Shown one piece after another: positions 17,959 to 26,508 of a DNA stretch of 58,295 nt (the stretch's first letter is position 1; each line of letters opens with the position of its first letter). The DNA comes from Bacteroidota bacterium (GTDB lineage: Bacteria > Bacteroidota > Bacteroidia > Sphingobacteriales > Sphingobacteriaceae), in assembly GCA_013288235.1 (NCBI GenBank), contig JABDCF010000011.1, positions 1 through 58,295 on the forward strand, given 5' to 3'. The notes below the pieces were generated by a model. The model worked only from the letters and a program-made list of their open reading frames with translations, did no database searches and had not been told where the DNA came from. Made by a program: the position numbers and the translations under genes.

Positions 17959-18096
17959 TTCATGGACGAAAGTCTGTAGCTTTTTACTCGAAAGCCATCG
18001 AATATTAACAGTTTGATAATATTTTTCTTCTAAATGAAAATTTCGTGTTATCCACTACTTTTTTTACTATGAACTATGAACCATCAACTATGAACT
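17944..18096. repeat. word-repeat hairpin between gmk and nadD (TCATAGT word)
   Basis: Arm 17944-17963 (gctcatagttcatagttcat) pairs with units in 18066-18096 (actatgaactatgaacc and more). The gmk stop is inside the first arm; the loop of about 100 bp holds no gene. Confidence 0.8.
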
Positions 18097-18101
18097 AAAA
18101 A

Positions 18102-18674
18102 ATGAAGATAGGTTTACTATTCGGTTCATTTAATCCAATACATGTTGGCCATTTAATTATAGCAAATTATATGGCCAATTATACCGCGCTTGATAAAGTG
18201 TGGTTGGTGGTATCGCCCCAAAACCCGCTAAAAAAATATGGCGACCTTATAAATACTTACGACCGCCTTGAAATGGCCAAGCTGGCTACCGACAACTCTA
18301 CCAAACTTGAGGTTAGCGACGTTGAACTGAAGCTGCCCCAGCCGTCCTACACCATCGATACCCTTACCCATTTAAAAGAAAAATACCCGCAGCATGAATT
18401 TGCGCTTATTATGGGATCGGATAACCTGGTATCATTACCCAAATGGAAAAATTATAAATTGATTTTAAGGGATTATCAAATATACGTTTACCCCCGCCCT
18501 GGTTATGAAAATACCGAGCTGGCAACCCATCCATCTGTAACCATAACCATGACACCGATGATGGAACTGTCTGCAACTTTCATCCGCAATTCCATCGCGC
18601 AGAAAAAAAATGTGCAATATTTTGTGCCGGATGTGGTTTTGGAATTTATTGATGCGAAGCATCTTTACAGGTAG
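18102..18674 (+). CDS. nadD: nicotinate-nucleotide adenylyltransferase
   Basis: 190 aa. It converts nicotinate mononucleotide and ATP to deamido-NAD. Nucleotidyltransferase signature GLLFGSFNPIHVGHL at the N-terminus, and the C-terminal SATFIRNSIAQKK corresponds to the ISxTxIR motif. It acts in NAD synthesis together with nadA and nadB at 42.6-45.6 kb. The stop codon is in the arm of the next hairpin. Confidence 0.96.
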   Translation: MKIGLLFGSFNPIHVGHLIIANYMANYTALDKVWLVVSPQNPLKKYGDLINTYDRLEMAKLATDNSTKLEVSDVELKLPQPSYTIDTLTHLKEKYPQHEFALIMGSDNLVSLPKWKNYKLILRDYQIYVYPRPGYENTELATHPSVTITMTPMMELSATFIRNSIAQKKNVQYFVPDVVLEFIDAKHLYR

Positions 18675-18760
18675 TTGATTGAGTTGACTAAGTGAGCAGT
18701 TGATTAAGTTAACGAATTGCTAACTCAATCAACCCAATCTAACTTAATCAACTACTCACT
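18671..18760. repeat. word-repeat hairpin between nadD and miaE (TTGATTGAG word)
   Basis: 18691-18711 pairs with 18740-18760 (20 of 21 bases), with further partial pairing on both sides. The nadD stop (18672-18674) begins the first arm. Related words recur at 30205-30252, 32080-32126 and 57370-57450. Confidence 0.85.
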
Positions 18761-18795
18761 AATCTTTCACCTAAATTCCCCTTATCTTTACCTCC

Positions 18796-19395
18796 GTGAG
18801 CGAAAAAACCATCTTGAAACTGCAACTGCCGACCGATCCGCTTTGGGTTAAAAACGTAGTGGAAAGCAATATTGAAGAACTTTTGACCGACCATGCCTTT
18901 TGCGAACAGAAAGCGGCCAGCAATGCTATAACCCTAATCGTCCAAAATCCAAACTTATCCGACCTGGTACAGGAAATGACAGCATTGGTGATGGAAGAAA
19001 TGGATCATTTTAAGCGTGTACACCAAATAATTTTGGATAGGGGTTATGTATTAGGCCGCGAGCGCAAGGATAATTATGTAAACGAACTGCGCAAATTTAT
19101 CATTATCGGCGGCGGCCGTACCGAACAACTGGTTGACCGTCTGCTGTTTTCGGCAATGATAGAAGCCCGCAGTTGCGAACGGTTTAAGGTATTATCTGAA
19201 AATATTAATGACGAAAAACTATCCGTCTTTTATCATGAACTGATGATCAGTGAGGCTACCCATTATTCTATGTTCATCCGATTGGCAAAAAAATACGCCG
19301 GCGATATCGATGTAGATAAGCGCTGGAAACAATATCTGGAATATGAAGCGCAGGTAGTGAAAAACTACGGAAAAGCGGAGACGATACACGGTTAG
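18796..19395 (+). CDS. miaE: tRNA-(ms2io6A)-hydroxylase-like protein MiaE
   Basis: 199 aa, starting at GTG 18796 (SEKTILKLQLPTDPLWV); no ATG lies nearby. It is a ferritin-like four-helix diiron protein: helices carry EQKAASNA, VMEEMDHFKRVH, MIEARSCERFK and MISEATHYSMF, giving the E...ExxH pairs of a diiron site. The family hydroxylates the isopentenyl group on A37 of tRNAs reading U. Its stop codon lies in the arm of the hairpin that separates it from the convergent monooxygenase. Confidence 0.9.
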   Translation: MSEKTILKLQLPTDPLWVKNVVESNIEELLTDHAFCEQKAASNAITLIVQNPNLSDLVQEMTALVMEEMDHFKRVHQIILDRGYVLGRERKDNYVNELRKFIIIGGGRTEQLVDRLLFSAMIEARSCERFKVLSENINDEKLSVFYHELMISEATHYSMFIRLAKKYAGDIDVDKRWKQYLEYEAQVVKNYGKAETIHG

Positions 19396-19469
19396 CTCAT
19401 AGTTCATAGCTCATAGTTCATAGCAAAAATGCAGCTACTATGGTCCATGAGCTATGAACCATGAACTAC
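19391..19469. repeat. word-repeat hairpin holding two convergent stop codons
   Basis: Arm 19391-19424 (gttagctcatagttcatagc and repeats) pairs with 19443-19469 (gagctatgaaccatgaac). The miaE stop is in the left arm, and the right arm writes the last residues VVHGS and the stop of the monooxygenase. Confidence 0.85.
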
Positions 19470-21059
19470 TCCCACAATATTCCTCAAATAATTATCCATC
19501 AACCCCATATCAACCTTATCATTTATAAAGCCGATATGCATATCCGGCCGTACGATGATTGATTTTGCCTGGGATTTCCCTATCTCAAATGCATCAAAAA
19601 TATGCCGGTTTTTGGATGATGGCGGCAGATAAAAAAAATTGAGTATTGCCGGATAGGTTTGGGTAATCCATTTGGCAAGGGTAAAAAGGTCTGTTTCATT
19701 AAGCTTTCCTAAAACGATGAGGACAAAACCTGGTTTGGTACACCATTCATGCAGGTCGGTTTCTTCTTGTTTTTTCTCATCAAATACTTTTAAATAAGGC
19801 AGCCTGTCGCCGGCTTTTATTTTAGTGACCTGGCTCATGTGCAGGTTTATATGGCTATCCCGGTAACTTATACCAATTTGTGAGACCCGCTTAAAAAACT
19901 CTTCCTTTAGCGATTTTTTACCCCAAACCCATTTCAATAGCCGCGGCATTATCCATTTTTTAAATAACCGGGTAAGCCAGCTGTTCGACATCACCATGGT
20001 AAAAATACGGTCGGTTGTTTTTAACAAATCTTTAGCAACCGGCATACGTTCGGCCGCATAACTATCTAAAATAGCAGGGTTGATCTGTCCATTTACTACA
20101 CCCGCCATTTTCCATGCCAGATTATAGGCATCCTGCAAACCGGTGTTCATCCCCTGTGCCCCAACCGGGGAGTGGATATGCGCTGCATCTCCAATTAAAA
20201 AACAACGTTGTTCCCTGAATTTATCCGCCATGCGGTGATGAAGGCGATAAATAGTAAACCAATAGTTTTTTACTACCTGTAACTGCAAATTGCAGGCAAC
20301 ATTTAAATGGGGTAGCAGGTCATCAAGCTGCAGGTCTTCTTTGTTATCCAGCACATCCGGCAGGTTGCCAATTATCCGAAAACGATTGGCTTCGGGCATT
20401 GGGAAAAAACCGGCCATGCCAACGTTACCTAAAAACAGGTTTACAAAACCATCATCTATTGCATCGTTATCCAGCTCAACATCGGCCAGGTAAAATACAT
20501 GTTTATAGGTATCCCCTGTAAAATGGATATTTAATTGTTTGCGGACTGCGCTATGTGTGCCATCTGCACCTATCAGCCAATCACTGGTAATAGTTGTTTT
20601 TTTATCATTATTCTCAAACAGTGCTTCAACTTGCACATCAGTTTGTTTTATTGAAAGCAGCGTGGTATTCCAGTAAACCGGGCAGCAATTTTTTGTAAGA
20701 TAATCGAGCAGTAGCCGTTCATTTTTACTTTGCTGGTATAGTTCGATAAACGGGAACAGGGTTTGCCCTTCGCCAACATTGGTTAATGAAAAGCGAGCCG
20801 CCTGTTTACCGTTAACATTAAATGATGCTCCCTGTGCTTTTTTGCCACCTTCAATAATGCGGTCAACCACACCCATTTGCCGGTAAATCTCCAGGGAACG
20901 GGCCTGTACGCCCAACGCTTTCGATTCGTCGGTAGGCCCCTGTTTACTATCGATAATTACCGGCTGAACACCATACCTGAGCAATTGTGCGGCCATCATC
21001 AGGCCCGACGGGCCCGCGCCGATAATAAGCACTTTAGCATGTTCTGCCGGTATGGTCAT
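19452..21059 (-). CDS. FAD-dependent aromatic-ring monooxygenase
   Basis: 535 aa. N-terminal FAD-binding GxGxxG in VLIIGAGPSGLMMAAQLL (residues 10-27), the DG motif LIGADGTHSAVRKQL, and the second FAD motif FLIGDAAHIHSPVGAQGMNT. A thioredoxin-like C-terminal domain matches the PheA/TfdB-type phenol hydroxylases and polyketide monooxygenases. Substrate unknown. The start is 3 bp past the stop of the methyltransferase gene, so the two are co-transcribed. The last five residues are encoded by a hairpin arm. Confidence 0.88.
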   Translation of the reverse strand: MTIPAEHAKVLIIGAGPSGLMMAAQLLRYGVQPVIIDSKQGPTDESKALGVQARSLEIYRQMGVVDRIIEGGKKAQGASFNVNGKQAARFSLTNVGEGQTLFPFIELYQQSKNERLLLDYLTKNCCPVYWNTTLLSIKQTDVQVEALFENNDKKTTITSDWLIGADGTHSAVRKQLNIHFTGDTYKHVFYLADVELDNDAIDDGFVNLFLGNVGMAGFFPMPEANRFRIIGNLPDVLDNKEDLQLDDLLPHLNVACNLQLQVVKNYWFTIYRLHHRMADKFREQRCFLIGDAAHIHSPVGAQGMNTGLQDAYNLAWKMAGVVNGQINPAILDSYAAERMPVAKDLLKTTDRIFTMVMSNSWLTRLFKKWIMPRLLKWVWGKKSLKEEFFKRVSQIGISYRDSHINLHMSQVTKIKAGDRLPYLKVFDEKKQEETDLHEWCTKPGFVLIVLGKLNETDLFTLAKWITQTYPAILNFFYLPPSSKNRHIFDAFEIGKSQAKSIIVRPDMHIGFINDKVDMGLMDNYLRNIVGVVHGS

Positions 21060-21062
21060 TTA

Positions 21063-21773
21063 TCACTTGTGAAAAATTAAAAAAATTGCAGGCCGCTTAT
21101 GCAGCTCGGGCACCTTTTTTTGCCAGTCGGCAATGGTTTTTGTTTGCACAAATTCCGTGGCCGAGGTAAGGTCGCATGCTATACATAACCGCGTTTTAGG
21201 GTTTGCAGTTTTTAATATTTCTTCCAGCATCGGGTTATTGCGGAATGGCGTTTCGATAAATATCTGTGTCTGGTTATTTTGTTCGGCATGGCCTTCCAGT
21301 TGCCTTATCTTTTTGCTGCGTTCGGCCTTATCAATGGGCAGGTAGCCATGAAAAACAAAGCTTTGCCCGTTGAACCCGGATGCCATCAGCGCCAGTAAAA
21401 TTGAGCTTGGCCCAACTAACGGCACCACTTTTATACCCATGCGGTGGGCTTTTTCAACAATTTCGGCGCCTGGATCAGCAATACCGGGGCAGCCGGCCTC
21501 GCTCATCAGGCCTACATTGCTTCCGGCTTGTAGCCCCTTGAAAAATTCAGCGGTGCCCGCCTCGCGGTTATGTTTGCCGTAATCGTGCATCACCAGCTCG
21601 CTTTGTGGTGTTTTCAACCCGGCCTCTTTTAAAAACCTGCGGGCAGTTTTTTCATTCTCAACTATATATTCTTTTATGTTGTTGATGGTTTCAACAAGAT
21701 ACGGCGTAAATGATTTAGCCGCGGCCTCATCAGCGAGCGGTACAGGTATTAAAAAAAGGGTTCCTAAAGGCAT
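21063..21773 (-). CDS. RsmI-like SAM-dependent methyltransferase (tetrapyrrole methylase fold)
   Basis: 236 aa. It has GTLFLIPVPL at the start, the conserved GLMSEAGCPGIADPGAEIV, VVPLVGPSSILLALMASG and FIETPFRNNPML of the RsmI group, which 2'-O-methylates C1402 of 16S rRNA. It is shorter than E. coli RsmI (about 286 aa) and lacks that C-terminal part; many Bacteroidota carry such a short form beside or instead of RsmI, so the rRNA target is an inference. Confidence 0.85.
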   Translation of the reverse strand: MPLGTLFLIPVPLADEAAAKSFTPYLVETINNIKEYIVENEKTARRFLKEAGLKTPQSELVMHDYGKHNREAGTAEFFKGLQAGSNVGLMSEAGCPGIADPGAEIVEKAHRMGIKVVPLVGPSSILLALMASGFNGQSFVFHGYLPIDKAERSKKIRQLEGHAEQNNQTQIFIETPFRNNPMLEEILKTANPKTRLCIACDLTSATEFVQTKTIADWQKKVPELHKRPAIFLIFHK

Positions 21774-21828
21774 ATTGCAAAATTGCTGTTTTTTGTTTAA
21801 TTTAAGCTATTGAAAGGACATTGAAAAA

Positions 21829-22545
21829 ATGAAAGAACTAAGCAAGGATTGGTTTATTGAAGGCTCGATAGATTTTGAGTATAAAAAGTATATCCTGCTC
21901 GATTATTTGCAGGAAATAAACCGCTATTTTGATAAAAGCAAACTCTACCCAAACCTTAGCGACCTGATATTTCATTTCAACAACCTTTTGTATTTTAAAA
22001 AGAATAAAACCATGCTGCAGCAGGCTTTTCCGCAGCGCCTAACCCAGGCAGATATTGAAGCCGTAAGGCTTACTTACCAAAAAATAGTTGACGACGATAG
22101 TTCGATGAAGGAAATAGAAGCAATTATTGCTTACGCCATGCAAAAAATGGACCCGGCCATACAAACCGGTAAGGAAATTTATGATTTTGTTGAAAGTTGC
22201 CTCAATATCGATCCGGTTGGGATTGTGCCCTTAATGCCCTATTATGGCTATTTCTCGCTACGCAACGGAAAAGAAAAAACGCATGGCATTTATGAATACC
22301 AGGTAACCATATTTGAAAACAAGGACGATAAATACCGTGGCATCAATATCAGCTTTTTAGAAACTTACGAAGAGAGTATCGTTAAAACTCCGGAAGCCAT
22401 AAAACTCGACTTGATACGCCGCAACAAGTACATGCCAAATCCAGCTGTTTATTACGTGCATAGTGATATAACCTTTCCGCTGGAACAAACCTTATTGCCC
22501 GTAGCTAAAAGGTGTTTGGTGAAGTATATTTCAATGGCCGCGTGA
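21829..22545 (+). CDS. conserved protein of unknown function
   Basis: 238 aa, no signal peptide or membrane segment. It begins KELSKDWFIEGSIDFEYKKY, has a helical middle, and then a beta-rich part (YGYFSLRNGKEKTHGIYEYQ). I know no domain name for it; it looks like a cytoplasmic Bacteroidota protein. It is divergent from the RsmI-like gene. Its TGA stop (22543-22545) is the first triplet of a perfect inverted repeat. Confidence 0.75.
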   Translation: MKELSKDWFIEGSIDFEYKKYILLDYLQEINRYFDKSKLYPNLSDLIFHFNNLLYFKKNKTMLQQAFPQRLTQADIEAVRLTYQKIVDDDSSMKEIEAIIAYAMQKMDPAIQTGKEIYDFVESCLNIDPVGIVPLMPYYGYFSLRNGKEKTHGIYEYQVTIFENKDDKYRGINISFLETYEESIVKTPEAIKLDLIRRNKYMPNPAVYYVHSDITFPLEQTLLPVAKRCLVKYISMAA

Positions 22546-22635
22546 CACGATTTTTAGGATTTTAATCGATTTATACGATTTTATTTGCAAGGCTCCTTAT
22601 CCTGTAAATCCCTCAAAATCCTAAAAATCGTGTCA
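22543..22635. repeat. exact 21-bp inverted repeat carrying both convergent stop codons
   Basis: 22543-22563 (tgacacgatttttaggattt and one t) is the exact reverse complement of 22615-22635. Each arm begins with the TGA stop of the gene entering it. It probably acts as a two-way terminator hairpin, with a loop of 51 bases. Confidence 0.95.
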
Positions 22636-23418
22636 ATATCGTATCAGGAAATCCTCTTTTACCTGTCCGGGTTTAAAAAATACAAGTCCAATCCAAAAAA
22701 GGTCTATAGTAACTGTAACTTTAGGATGTGCTTTTATTTCGGCCCAGGCTTCTTTCATGCCTTCGCTCCAGTAAATGTCATCGAAAATAAGCATGGTGTT
22801 TTCATGCACTTTTGGCAGGCACCATTCAAAATATTTTAGCGTAGCTTCTTTTTGATGGTTGCCATCCACAAAAACAAAGTCGAGCTGCTGTAATTTATTA
22901 ATAACCGAAGAAAAAGTATCGTCAAAATTTCCTGTTATTAATTCAACATCATCTGATGCGGCTTTTTTAAAAGTTTCCTTTGCAATTGCGGCAGTTTCGG
23001 GGCAGCCCTCAAGTGTGTAAACTTTTACATTTGGGGCTGCTTTTTTCAAATACACAGTGGTAATGCCCAGGCATGTGCCCAACTCAATAATATTACGGGG
23101 TTGCAAATTTGCTACCAAACGGTATAGCAGTTGCGCCAGCTTTGGCGGCTTTAATGCATTATTGGCTATGGAGCTTATCTTCTTTTGTCGGTTATTATTT
23201 ACATGCGAGCCGGCGCCAAGGTCGGTTACCGTTATAATCCGATTGTCAATTAATAGTTGTTTGCGCAGGTTTTCAACTTCGGCATATACTTTTTTTGGTT
23301 CAAAATCGTAAATTACTTTATCAACCAGCCGGTAAACAAATGGCGAATGTACGCCATGCCGGTTTTTTGCTTTGAAACGGTGTTGCAGATAATCTTTTGC
23401 GAACCTTAAATTAAACAT
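22633..23418 (-). CDS. class I SAM-dependent methyltransferase (O-methyltransferase type)
   Basis: 261 aa. N-terminal helical part (DYLQHRFKAKNRHGVHSPF), then the SAM-binding motif IIELGTCLGITTVYL, YTLEGCPE, and FVFVDGNHQKEATLKYFEW, then IFDDIYWSEGMKEAW. This is the pattern of Methyltransf_24/O-methyltransferase proteins. Substrate unknown. It is convergent with the gene at 21829 and shares the repeat with it. Confidence 0.85.
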   Translation of the reverse strand: MFNLRFAKDYLQHRFKAKNRHGVHSPFVYRLVDKVIYDFEPKKVYAEVENLRKQLLIDNRIITVTDLGAGSHVNNNRQKKISSIANNALKPPKLAQLLYRLVANLQPRNIIELGTCLGITTVYLKKAAPNVKVYTLEGCPETAAIAKETFKKAASDDVELITGNFDDTFSSVINKLQQLDFVFVDGNHQKEATLKYFEWCLPKVHENTMLIFDDIYWSEGMKEAWAEIKAHPKVTVTIDLFWIGLVFFKPGQVKEDFLIRY

Positions 23419-23463
23419 GGTTGTAAAATTATATAAACGTTTAGTAATTTAGCGTTATAGCGC

Positions 23464-24336
23464 ATGATAAATCCGACAGAAGTAAATTCATTGATCCGTT
23501 TGTTAGATGACCCTGACGGGGAGATATTTGAACACGTGCACCAAAAGTTGTTATCGTTTGGCACGGAGGCCATCGACTACCTCGAGTCTGCGTGGGAGCA
23601 AGCTTTTGACCCAATTCAGCAGGAAAGAATAGCTAACCTGGTACATGAGATACAGTTTGGCATCGTAAAAAAGGACCTTCAGCTATGGCACCAAAGCGGC
23701 GCTTTCGACTTGCTGCAAGGCGTACTTATCATTAACCGCTACCAATACCCCGATCTTGACGAACAAAAGGTCATTAACCAGGTAGAGGCCATAAAACGTG
23801 ACATCTGGATACAAATGATGAATGACGCCAGCCCGGCAGAGCAGGTGAAGCTTATTAACCATGTGTTTTACAATATCTATGGCTTTAGCGGCAATACCAC
23901 CAACCACCGCGACCCACAAAACAGCTACATAAGCCAGGTGCTGGAAACCAAAAAAGGCAGCCAGACATCGCTGGCGATTATTTATTCTATCATCGCCCAA
24001 AAATTAGATATTCCGGTATATGGGGTTAACCTGCCTCAGCATTTTATATTGGCGTACCTCGATGAAACCCTGCAAAGTGAATTTGAAGGCGGCATTTTAT
24101 TTTACATCAATGCTTTTAACAAAGGGTTTATTTTTGGACGCCGGGATGTAGATATGTTTTTAAAACAGCTAAACCTAAAGTTCGATAAACAATTTTATGA
24201 GCCCTGCTCAAATACGGAGATTATAAAACGGGTGTTGCGTAATTTGATAAGCGCTTATGAACATTTAGGATCGGCGGAGAAGGTTGGGGAGTTGAATGAA
24301 CTGCTGGGGATAGTGGATAGGCCAAGCCCCCTCTAA
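23464..24336 (+). CDS. transglutaminase-like (SirB1 type) protein
   Basis: 290 aa. The N-terminal half is helical (LIRLLDDPDGEIFEHVHQKL, HEAT-like), followed by a transglutaminase-like SirB1_N domain with the segment FYNIYGFSGNTTNHRDPQNS, GSQTSLAIIYSIIAQKL and PVYGVNLPQHFILAY. In this group the usual catalytic Cys is replaced (SQTSLA here), so it is probably not an active transglutaminase. Role unknown. No operon partner. Confidence 0.82.
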   Translation: MINPTEVNSLIRLLDDPDGEIFEHVHQKLLSFGTEAIDYLESAWEQAFDPIQQERIANLVHEIQFGIVKKDLQLWHQSGAFDLLQGVLIINRYQYPDLDEQKVINQVEAIKRDIWIQMMNDASPAEQVKLINHVFYNIYGFSGNTTNHRDPQNSYISQVLETKKGSQTSLAIIYSIIAQKLDIPVYGVNLPQHFILAYLDETLQSEFEGGILFYINAFNKGFIFGRRDVDMFLKQLNLKFDKQFYEPCSNTEIIKRVLRNLISAYEHLGSAEKVGELNELLGIVDRPSPL

Positions 24337-24401
24337 ACGGTGAAAAGCTCATGTACATCTAAGTAGTTAGCTATAAATAATCTTTCCCGGCAGGGGAGAC
24401 T

Positions 24402-25424
24402 TTAGTTTTCTGGTGATGGTTTATGCCCAATCCTTTTTATTTCCTTATCAAAATCCGATTCAAAGTTTATATCCTGTATAACCCTGAATTTGCCGTAGGC
24501 TGCTTCCGCCAATTTTATTGCTACTTCATGGCTTATGTCGCCACCGCCTGTTAGCAGCTGATATTCGTTAAATTGCAGAAAAGCATCCAGGCGGCTTATC
24601 CAATCGGCCATTTTCATTGGTACCTGGCGGGATGCCTGTAGTTCGGCGAAATCAAGGTACATGGTAACTACGCGCTCCAATTCTTTAATTTCCTTTTCTA
24701 TCAGGTAGTTTTTGGCAACGCCGATATCGCTTTTTAATACTTTCCCCGATGGCGAATTTTTCCATGTTTGAAGCCCCATATTGGGCTTATCAGCATCGGC
24801 GCGTTCTGCTATAAGCTGTGCTGCTGTTTTGCCGGAGATTGCAAAATGCAGTTTGTTTTGAACCGTTTTAAAGAATTTGCGGGTTATTTCAGCATCATTT
24901 TTATAATCTATGCTGCACTGTTCATATATATCGGTTATTTTTAGGTAGAAACGCCTTTCGCTTGCGCGAATCTCGCGGATGCGCTCTAATAATTCATCAA
25001 AGTAATCTTTGCCGAATAAATTACCACCTTGTTTCAGGCGCTCATCGTCCATCACAAAGCCTTTTATTATATATTCCTTTAACGTTTTAGTAGCCCAAAT
25101 ACGAAATTGTGTGGCCTGCGCCGAGTTTATCCTGTAGCCGACAGAAATAATAGCATCAAGATTATAAAATTTGGTTTTGTATTTTTTATTATCGGTGGCA
25201 GTTACCGAGTAATCCTCGGTAACTGAATTGGCTTCAAGTTCGCCTTCTTTAAATATATTTTTGAGATGTAGTGATATATTATCGGTGGTACAATCAAACA
25301 ATTGAGCCATTGCCTTTTGCGACAACCAAACCGTTTCATCACCTAAGATTACCTGTATACTGATTTTAGCAGAATCAGAATGGTATAATAGAAAGTTGGC
25401 GTTTTTTTCAGGCAGATTATCCAT
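24402..25424 (-). CDS. virulence RhuM family protein
   Basis: 340 aa. The N-terminus matches the RhuM core: IQVILGDETVWLSQKAMAQL, a helix-turn-helix-like region, TKFYNLDAIISVGYRINSAQ and TQFRIWATKTLKEYI. The C-terminal domain has GDISHEVAIKLAEAAYGKFR. RhuM genes are found on islands and near toxin or restriction genes, but their function is not established; a DNA-binding Bro/KilA-like role is often assumed. Here it lies 20 bp after an esterase gene. It may be a horizontally acquired gene. Confidence 0.9.
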   Translation of the reverse strand: MDNLPEKNANFLLYHSDSAKISIQVILGDETVWLSQKAMAQLFDCTTDNISLHLKNIFKEGELEANSVTEDYSVTATDNKKYKTKFYNLDAIISVGYRINSAQATQFRIWATKTLKEYIIKGFVMDDERLKQGGNLFGKDYFDELLERIREIRASERRFYLKITDIYEQCSIDYKNDAEITRKFFKTVQNKLHFAISGKTAAQLIAERADADKPNMGLQTWKNSPSGKVLKSDIGVAKNYLIEKEIKELERVVTMYLDFAELQASRQVPMKMADWISRLDAFLQFNEYQLLTGGGDISHEVAIKLAEAAYGKFRVIQDINFESDFDKEIKRIGHKPSPEN

Positions 25425-25444
25425 ACTTATAACCTATATAGCTT

Positions 25445-26356
25445 CTACAAAAACCCATTCTCATCCAGCCAGTTTTTTGCCCAATCTATCCATCTGTCCT
25501 TGCTTTTAGGGTTAATAAGCCCAAAGCCGTGCCCACCTGCCTCAAAAATGTGCATTTCGGCTTTAACTTTTGCAGCTAACAGGGCATCATAAAACAGCAG
25601 GCTGTTTTGTATCGGCACCACATCGTCATCCCCGGCCTGTACCAGTAAAGTTGGCGGGGTATTGGGCGTTATTTGTTTTTCATTGCTATAAAGCCTCAGT
25701 AATTCTTCAGACGGCGTTTTCCCTATCAAATTTTCGCGTGAGCCAACGTGAGCCATTGGGCCAAAGGTGATTACCGGGTAAAGCAGTATCATAAAATCGG
25801 GGCGAACGCTTATATTGTCTTTATCCTCAATAACCAATTTATCAAAATGAGTGCCCTCGGTAGATGCCAAATGCCCGCCGGCCGAAAAACCGATGATGCC
25901 GATTTTATCCGTTTTGATACCCCATTCGGAGGCATGTTTGCGTACCATTAAGACAGCCTGCTGTGCATCCTGTAAAGGGCCGATGGTTTTATCCATCATA
26001 ATATCGTCGCTCGGCAGGCGGTATTTCACAACAAACGCTGTTACCCCGAATTTATTGAACGCTTTTGCTACCCTGTAGCCTTCCTTATCCATCGACAAGC
26101 CCGCATATCCCCCACCAGGATAAATAACTATTGCGGTGCCGTTAGCTGTTCCCTTTTCGGGATAAAACGGCGTGAGCGTAGGTAAACTTACCTTGGTGAC
26201 CCATTGATCATCCGTCCGTTCGTTTTTTTCTACATAAGATGCCGGGGTCGGTTTTGAATTAGGGATACCGTTGGAGTATAACGGAATAGGGCTTTCCTGC
26301 GCGAAAGTTAGGGCGGCAAAGGTCATAAGCGTTAAGGTAAACGAAATTGATCTCAT
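25445..26356 (-). CDS. secreted alpha/beta hydrolase (esterase/lipase)
   Basis: 303 aa with a signal peptide (MRSISFTLTLMTFAALTFAQ). Alpha/beta hydrolase with oxyanion strand VIYPGGGYAGL, nucleophile elbow GFSAGGHLAS (Ser near residue 163), an Asp in VQAGDDDVVPIQ, and the catalytic His in EAGGHGFGL. Similar to the BD-FAE/Est-type carboxylesterases of xylan-degrading Bacteroidota, so it may deacetylate plant polysaccharide; the substrate is inferred. Upstream spacer contains two GGGACGTCCC palindromes. Confidence 0.88.
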   Translation of the reverse strand: MRSISFTLTLMTFAALTFAQESPIPLYSNGIPNSKPTPASYVEKNERTDDQWVTKVSLPTLTPFYPEKGTANGTAIVIYPGGGYAGLSMDKEGYRVAKAFNKFGVTAFVVKYRLPSDDIMMDKTIGPLQDAQQAVLMVRKHASEWGIKTDKIGIIGFSAGGHLASTEGTHFDKLVIEDKDNISVRPDFMILLYPVITFGPMAHVGSRENLIGKTPSEELLRLYSNEKQITPNTPPTLLVQAGDDDVVPIQNSLLFYDALLAAKVKAEMHIFEAGGHGFGLINPKSKDRWIDWAKNWLDENGFL

Positions 26357-26390
26357 AGTAAGCGGGGCTAAGGGCTTATTAAATAAATGT

Positions 26391-26419
26391 CGGGACGTCC
26401 CGGCAACTGGGGACGTCCC
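26391..26419. repeat. pair of GGGACGTCCC palindromes
   Basis: cgggacgtcccg (26391-26402) and gggacgtccc (26410-26419) have centres 18 bp apart, 35-63 bp upstream of the esterase start. Either a dyad operator or a repeat element. Confidence 0.6.
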
Positions 26420-26465
26420 TAATAATTCATTCGAATATAAGAATTAATATCTCTTCAATAATTTG

Positions 26466-26487
26466 AATACGGGAGACTCCCGGTATT
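26466..26487 (-). terminator. hairpin after prfB
   Basis: aatacgggag / ctcccggtatt with a one-base bulge, about 20 bp past the prfB stop. No long T-run follows, so this is a hairpin with a likely but unproven terminator role. Confidence 0.45.
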
Positions 26488-26508
26488 GTGACCCTACACT
26501 TGGATAAC

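Noticed and set aside
24402..25424. RhuM gene as a sign of a prophage or island
   Set aside because: No integrase, phage genes or attachment repeats around it; neighbours are ordinary.
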